A stretch of 8,764 nucleotides of DNA, taken from assembly GCA_026986455.1 (NCBI GenBank), contig JALSON010000293.1, positions 1 to 8,764 on the forward strand, in the 5' to 3' direction. Both the position numbers and the translations under genes were made by a program. Position 1 is the stretch's first letter, and each line of letters begins with the position of its first letter. The DNA is from Thermococcaceae archaeon. Lineage in GTDB: Archaea; Methanobacteriota_B; Thermococci; Thermococcales; Thermococcaceae. The notes under the pieces were generated by a model. The model was not told the origin of the DNA. It saw only the letters and a program-made list of their open reading frames with translations, and did no database searches. Shown piece after piece: positions 5,118 to 8,764 of the stretch.

Positions 5118-5181
5118 ATACTGTTATGACAGGCTTAATAACGCTTTCGAGCCCGAACACGTCCCGTTATTTTAACAGTAT
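5118..5181. repeat. Nested inverted repeat over the dioxygenase promoter
   Basis: ATACTGTTA (5118-5126) and TAACAGTAT (5173-5181) are perfect 9-base inverted copies. Inside them AATAACG (5137-5143) pairs with CGTTATT (5165-5171), and inside that TTCG (5146-5149) with CGAA (5154-5157). The middle arm overlaps the leftward TATA box (5134-5141) and the outer right-hand copy lies upstream of it. Outer centres are 55 bases apart, about five helical turns, which would suit a regulator binding both sites and looping the promoter. A structured transcript or a small mobile remnant is also possible. Confidence 0.5.
5134..5141 (-). promoter_or_regulatory. TATA box of the dioxygenase gene
   Basis: TTATTAAG on the minus strand is centred about 38 bases before ATG 5099. 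Transcription would start near 5112, giving a short leader that still carries the GGTGGTT ribosome binding site. This supports the ATG start rather than GTG 5111. Confidence 0.55.
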
Positions 5182-5280
5182 CCCGTTCCGATGAGGGCGT
5201 GTCTAAAACTATTGATGTTTGTATGATGGATTCGGAAGATGCACTCGAACAGGCAAAAACTTCAAACATGACACTCAACA

Positions 5281-5287
5281 TATAAAA
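5281..5287 (+). promoter_or_regulatory. TATA box of the Trm5-family gene
   Basis: TATAAAA is centred at 5284, so transcription should begin near 5310. That is downstream of the earliest in-frame ATG (5301) and about 27 bases before ATG 5337, which is preceded by AAGGGGGT (5321-5328). The rest of the divergent gap, 5182-5278, shows no gene or clear signal. Confidence 0.6.
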
Positions 5288-5336
5288 CAACCCCCTCCCG
5301 ATGATAAATCTTTTGAATGGAAGGGGGTATCCTGAC

Positions 5337-6332
5337 ATGATGCTCGCAGTCAAAGTCCACAAACGGGATGCTGAAAGGACACGGAGAATGCTCATGGAGC
5401 TTGGTGCTCTGGCCAGAGGGTATGCCGTTAAGAGGGAGGGAGCTTTTGTTTTCTTCCCCGTCATGCGGCCTGTTGAGGGCTTCGAGCTCATCGAGGCCAG
5501 CTTTGAGAGGCTCGAAAGGAGGCCCCACAGCTACCGCGAGGTCGTTGAGGTTCCTGATGAGGTTAGACCGCTCCTCCCAAGCTCCTTTGACATTGTCGGC
5601 GACATTGCAATAATCGAACTCCCTGAGGAACTGATGCCCTACGGCCGGGCAATAGGGGAGGCCATCTTAAAGGCACACAGGCATATAAAGGCCGTCTTCG
5701 CCAAGGGAAGTGCGGTTTCCGGAGAATACAGGGTTAGGGAGCTTATACACCTGGCCGGCGAAAGGAGAACCGAGACAACACACAGAGAGAACGGCATCAA
5801 GCTTCGGCTTGACGTTGCAAGGGTGTATTTCTCGCCGAGGCTGGCCACGGAGAGAATGAGGGTCTTCAGAATGGCCCGGGAAGGAGAGGTCGTTTTTGAT
5901 ATGTTTGCCGGTGTGGGCCCCTATTCAATCCTGCTGGCAAAAAAAGCCGGAACCGTCTTTGCCTGCGATATAAACCCATGGGCTGTCAGATACCTCGAAG
6001 AAAACAGAAAGCTGAACAGGGTTAGCAATGTCATACCCATTCTGGGTGATGTAAGGGGAATCGCGGGCCAGCTGAAGGCTGACAGGGTTGTAATGAACCT
6101 TCCGAAGTTTGCCCGTGAATTCTTAAGGGAGGCCATAACGAGCACGAAAAAGGGCGGGGTGGTGCATTACTACGGCTTCTCCCACGAGGAATACCTTTTC
6201 GGGGAGCATGAGAGAATAATCCTGGAAACCGCGGAGGAGCTGGGAAGGGGGGTTAAAATCCTTGGGAGGAGGAAAGTCAGGCCCTACGCGCCGAGGCAGT
6301 TCAACATCGCCATTGACTTCATGGTTCTCTGA
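5337..6332 (+). CDS. trm5: tRNA (guanine(37)-N1)-methyltransferase, Trm5 family
   Basis: The enzyme uses S-adenosylmethionine to methylate N1 of guanine 37 next to the tRNA anticodon, which prevents frameshifting; in archaea this is also the first step of wyosine formation. The 331-residue protein has an N-terminal D1-like domain (about 1-75), a middle domain beginning FDIVGDIAIIELPEEL (84-99), the conserved VYFSPRLATER (163-173), SAM motif I VFDMFAGVGPYS (186-197), the acidic CDINP (210-214), the catalytic-site NLP (254-256) and YYGF (278-281). Length and the D1 domain fit Trm5; Taw2 is shorter. Thermococcales often have two paralogues, Trm5a and Trm5b, and I cannot tell which this is. ATG 5337 is chosen over 5301 because of the ribosome binding site and TATA position. 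Confidence 0.88.
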   Translation: MMLAVKVHKRDAERTRRMLMELGALARGYAVKREGAFVFFPVMRPVEGFELIEASFERLERRPHSYREVVEVPDEVRPLLPSSFDIVGDIAIIELPEELMPYGRAIGEAILKAHRHIKAVFAKGSAVSGEYRVRELIHLAGERRTETTHRENGIKLRLDVARVYFSPRLATERMRVFRMAREGEVVFDMFAGVGPYSILLAKKAGTVFACDINPWAVRYLEENRKLNRVSNVIPILGDVRGIAGQLKADRVVMNLPKFAREFLREAITSTKKGGVVHYYGFSHEEYLFGEHERIILETAEELGRGVKILGRRKVRPYAPRQFNIAIDFMVL

Positions 6333-6360
6333 GGGGTTTTATGCCATCAAACCGATAAAT
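6333..6360 (+). terminator. Weak T-rich end after the Trm5-family gene
   Basis: GGGGTTTTATG follows the stop codon directly. Short T-runs end transcription in Thermococcales, but four T is marginal. The next promoter lies only about 20 bases further on, so some stop here would be expected. Confidence 0.25.
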
Positions 6361-6373
6361 GATGACCAGTCTT

Positions 6374-6420
6374 GAAAACTTTTTAAGCCCATGAAACCTA
6401 GGTTCATACACAGGGGTGGT
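6374..6420 (+). promoter_or_regulatory. Promoter and ribosome binding site of the FAD oxidase / Fe-S pair
   Basis: GAAAAC (6374-6379), a plausible BRE, is followed by the TATA box TTTTTAAG (6380-6387), putting the transcription start near 6409. GGGGTGGT (6413-6420) can pair over eight positions with the 16S tail if G-U pairs are allowed. It ends four bases before TTG 6425, which is why I favour that start. Confidence 0.55.
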
Positions 6421-6424
6421 ATTT

Positions 6425-7858
6425 TTGACCCTAATGATTGATGAAATAATGAAAAAAGGCAAACCCGAGAATGTTGAAAATGCCATCAGAAAGCTTTTTG
6501 AACGCCTCGGGCGCAGGAAGATTTCAACAAAACCCGCTGACCTTTTCTCCTACAGCCATGACTACTGGCTCGTGACATTCCACTGGCTGCTGCAGGGCAG
6601 GGTTCCGGCGCTTCCGGATGCTGTCCTCTGGCCGGAGAGCAGGGATGACGTGGTTGAAATTCTGAACGTTGCATATGAAGAGGGCGTGCCAGTCTATCCC
6701 TATGGAGGCGGCTCCGGAGTTCTGGGAGGAACGGTTCCCGAATACGGGGGAATTGTCGTTGATATGAAGAGGATGCGCTCCATTGATATCCACGAGGAAG
6801 ACCTGATTCTTGAGGCAGAAACGGGCGTGAACGGCCACTATCTGGAGGAATACCTGAACAGAAGAGGCTACACCCTCGGTCACATTCCCCAGTCCCTATA
6901 CCCATCCACCCTGGGCGGCTGGATTGCAACAAAAGCCATCGGGCAGTTTTCAACCAGATACGGCGGTATCGAACACATGCTCCTGGGTTTGGAGGCGGTA
7001 ATTCCTCCGGGAAAGGTCATCGAGTTAAAGCCTCACCCGCGAACCGCAACGGGTCCGGACCTGAGGAAGCTCTTCATTGGGAGTGAGGGCATATTCGGCA
7101 TTATAACGAAGGCGTGGCTCAGAATATGGCCCTATCCCGAGGAGAGATTTCTTATGTCGTTTGCCTCGGAGAGCTTTGAGGATGCCCTCGACTCTGCCAG
7201 AAGGATCCTCAGAAGGGGTGCGAGGCCGGCAGTCCTCAGAATATATGACAGGATCGAGACAAAGAGGCACTTCTACCGGTTTGATGAGATGTATGGCAGG
7301 ATTGGAACGGTTATAATCGTGGAAGGAGACTCAAAAATAGCAGAAGCAGAAAAAGCGGTGGTTGAGGAGGAGTTCAGGGGAACACCAGCGGGCGAGGAGC
7401 CGGTAAGGCACTGGCTTGAAACGAGGTTTGTGGTGAAGGAGGTATCCGAATTTGCACCCCTCGGTGTCGTGATCGACACAATTGAAGTTGCGGTGAACTG
7501 GAGCAACGCGGCAAAGCTCTATTACAGCACAGTTGATGCCATGAAATCCGTCAAGGGTGTTTTATTCGCCTCGGCCCATGCATCCCACTTCTATCCCCAG
7601 GGGGTGTGCTTCTACTTCACCTTCGCGGGCATACCTCCAAGGGGAACCAGACCGGCCGAGTTCTATAACCGCGTCTGGGAAACCGCCATGAGGGCAACCC
7701 TTGAAAACGGCGGAACAATAAGCCACCACCATGGCATAGGGAGGCACAGGGCAAAATGGCTCGCTGAGGAACTGGATGGAGCCTACGGGCTTTTGAAGAG
7801 AATAAAACATGCGGTTGATGAAAGGGGTATAATGAACCCCGGCAACATGGGGGTCTGA
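6425..7858 (+). CDS. FAD-linked oxidase (PCMH / GlcD-like, close to alkyl-DHAP synthase in motifs)
   Basis: The 477-residue protein is a two-domain flavoenzyme of the vanillyl-alcohol-oxidase type. The FAD domain has VYPYGGGSGVLGG (90-102), the PP-loop region, and GPDLRKLFIGSEGIFGIIT (210-228). The C-terminal cap ends with SHHHGIGRHRAKWL (433-446) and IMNPGNM (469-475). The triple His followed by GIG and KWL resembles alkyl-DHAP synthase more than typical GlcD. Archaea do not build their ether lipids with that enzyme, so a 2-hydroxyacid dehydrogenase passing electrons to the Fe-S protein encoded two bases downstream is likelier. Start: TTG 6425 fits the ribosome binding site; GTG 6416 would overlap it and ATG 6434 lies rather far from it. 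The substrate is unknown. Confidence 0.82.
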   Translation: MTLMIDEIMKKGKPENVENAIRKLFERLGRRKISTKPADLFSYSHDYWLVTFHWLLQGRVPALPDAVLWPESRDDVVEILNVAYEEGVPVYPYGGGSGVLGGTVPEYGGIVVDMKRMRSIDIHEEDLILEAETGVNGHYLEEYLNRRGYTLGHIPQSLYPSTLGGWIATKAIGQFSTRYGGIEHMLLGLEAVIPPGKVIELKPHPRTATGPDLRKLFIGSEGIFGIITKAWLRIWPYPEERFLMSFASESFEDALDSARRILRRGARPAVLRIYDRIETKRHFYRFDEMYGRIGTVIIVEGDSKIAEAEKAVVEEEFRGTPAGEEPVRHWLETRFVVKEVSEFAPLGVVIDTIEVAVNWSNAAKLYYSTVDAMKSVKGVLFASAHASHFYPQGVCFYFTFAGIPPRGTRPAEFYNRVWETAMRATLENGGTISHHHGIGRHRAKWLAEELDGAYGLLKRIKHAVDERGIMNPGNMGV

Positions 7859-7860
7859 CC

Positions 7861-8764
7861 ATGCCGGGAAAGTGGGACTGGCTGAAGGATGAAATAGGCT
7901 TTTCCAACCTGCTGACGGGCGGGAGGATGATACTGAGGGTGATCAGCGGAAAGCTCTCCGCGGATGATCTGACAAAATGCGCCCTCTGTCCCAATATGTG
8001 TAGGCACGCATGTCCTGTGAGCATAGTCGAGGGCAGAGAAACCACCTCTCCGGCCGGGAAGGCAAGGGTGGCATTCATGATCCGCGAGGGAAGGCTGAAG
8101 CTGAACCCCGAAAATCTGGAGCCCCTGTACATGTGCCTCTCATGTGACATCTGTTCGCTCTACTGCCCGTTTGAGTTCTCGGTGGCAGATTTGATCCGGC
8201 CGGTAAAGGAAGAGGCTGTCAAAAAGGGAATCATCTTCGAGGAGTTCCGGGGGGTGTTTGAGAACCTTGAGAGGTACGGGGATGTCTACGGGGCCAAAAA
8301 GGAAGAGAAAGACGGCAGAGGAGAAATCCTCTACATACGAGGATGCACAATCAGAAATGAGCTCCCCGAACTTGGAGAAAAAACCCTTGACCTGCTGAGA
8401 AAGCTCGGCTTTGAAGTCTTTACAATAGATGAGACCTGCTGCGGCATTCCAGCCTACAATCTGGGCAATATCGAACTGTTTAAAAAGCTCGCAGCTGAAA
8501 ATGCGGAGAGGATAAACCGGAGCGGAGCGGAGATCGTGGTAACCTCCTGCCCCTCCTGCGCCTATGCATACAGGGTGCTCTATCCCGGGCATGGAATCAG
8601 GATCAGGCCCCGGGTCTTTCACATAACAGAGTTTCTGAAGGATAAAGCGGGAGGGATGAAAGGAGGCACGCACAGGGTTACATACCACAACCCGTGCAGG
8701 CTGGCCCTGGGACTTGAGCAGAAGGAGCTTTTGAAAGACCTCCTCAGCGGAATTGACGGCATTG
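7861..8764 (+). CDS. CCG-domain Fe-S oxidoreductase (GlcF/GlpC/HdrD-like), cut by the window end
   Basis: The frame is open for 301 codons to the right edge. Two ferredoxin-type [4Fe-4S] sites are visible: Cys40, 43, 47, 51-Pro and Cys92, 95, 98, 102-Pro. A complete CCG cysteine-rich domain follows: Cys162, Cys193-Cys194-Gly, then Cys230-Pro-Ser-Cys233, in the spacing C-X30-CC-X35-CXXC. A second CCG domain begins with YHNPCR (Cys279) and continues outside. No membrane helix is seen so far. Starting two bases after the FAD oxidase stop, it is almost certainly the electron-accepting partner of that enzyme, comparable to GlcD-GlcF or GlpA-GlpC pairs. The acceptor (quinone-like, ferredoxin or heterodisulfide) cannot be told. 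Confidence 0.88.
   Translation, partial: MPGKWDWLKDEIGFSNLLTGGRMILRVISGKLSADDLTKCALCPNMCRHACPVSIVEGRETTSPAGKARVAFMIREGRLKLNPENLEPLYMCLSCDICSLYCPFEFSVADLIRPVKEEAVKKGIIFEEFRGVFENLERYGDVYGAKKEEKDGRGEILYIRGCTIRNELPELGEKTLDLLRKLGFEVFTIDETCCGIPAYNLGNIELFKKLAAENAERINRSGAEIVVTSCPSCAYAYRVLYPGHGIRIRPRVFHITEFLKDKAGGMKGGTHRVTYHNPCRLALGLEQKELLKDLLSGIDGI

Noticed and set aside
6359..6400. C/D box small RNA suggested by ATGATGA at 6359-6365
   Set aside because: No CUGA D or D' box lies at a fitting distance, and the stretch is better explained as promoter of the FAD oxidase gene.
6486..6953. 155-codon minus-strand frame inside the FAD oxidase
   Set aside because: It is a shadow of a strongly recognised flavoprotein; its Arg/Pro/Ser-rich product is typical of antisense reading in GC-rich genes.
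8140..8688. 182-codon minus-strand open frame
   Set aside because: It is antisense to the Fe-S oxidoreductase, whose cysteine motifs are all in the plus frame.
1..8764. CRISPR array or insertion sequence ends
   Set aside because: No regularly spaced direct repeats of CRISPR size and no transposase gene or terminal inverted repeats around one were seen.

Overview
The window looks like a stretch of a Thermococcales chromosome (Thermococcus or a close relative). The grounds are TATA boxes about 25 bases before predicted starts, strong GGAGGTGA-type ribosome binding sites, a Trm5-type archaeal tRNA methyltransferase, an archaeal-style integrase carrying part of a tRNA gene, and ATGA-overlapped genes. 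This placement rests on pattern recognition; no database search was possible.

Bases 1-2226 look like the end of an integrated mobile element of the Thermococcales tRNA-targeting type (TKV / pT26-2-like, not verified). All its genes read leftward. An apparently full-length tyrosine recombinase (1255-2226) contains, antisense within its N-terminal coding part, the 3' half of a tRNA-Glu(UUC) gene (2119-2162), which is the expected attachment core. A 55-residue ribbon-helix-helix protein follows it. After a 194-base non-coding, AT-rich regulatory gap comes a compact operon of four small genes: a coiled-coil protein, a multi-pass membrane protein, a 38-residue single-pass protein and a secreted protein cut by the window edge. 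Two of these are very short. Junctions are ATGA overlaps or gaps of 1-4 bases.

Bases 2227-4271 form an AT-richer block, also leftward: a GT-C-like membrane glycosyltransferase translationally coupled to a small four-helix EamA/SMR-like protein, plausibly a lipid-linked sugar flippase. Beside the integrase lies a 144-base gap holding promoter-like sequences and a doubtful 39-codon open frame.

Bases 4272-8764 look like chromosomal backbone. A leftward LigB-type extradiol dioxygenase-family gene is divergent from a rightward tRNA (guanine-37) methyltransferase of the Trm5 family. A 64-base nested inverted repeat covers the dioxygenase promoter. Further right, a rightward pair encodes an FAD-linked oxidase resembling alkyl-DHAP synthase / GlcD and a CCG-domain Fe-S oxidoreductase cut by the window end, probably two subunits of one anaerobic dehydrogenase.

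The main puzzle is that the integrase is intact at the chromosome-facing side of the attachment core. In the SSV-type scheme integration should split it. One explanation is that its first 21 codons, start codon and promoter come from the chromosomal flank, for example from the remnant of an earlier integration at the same tRNA.
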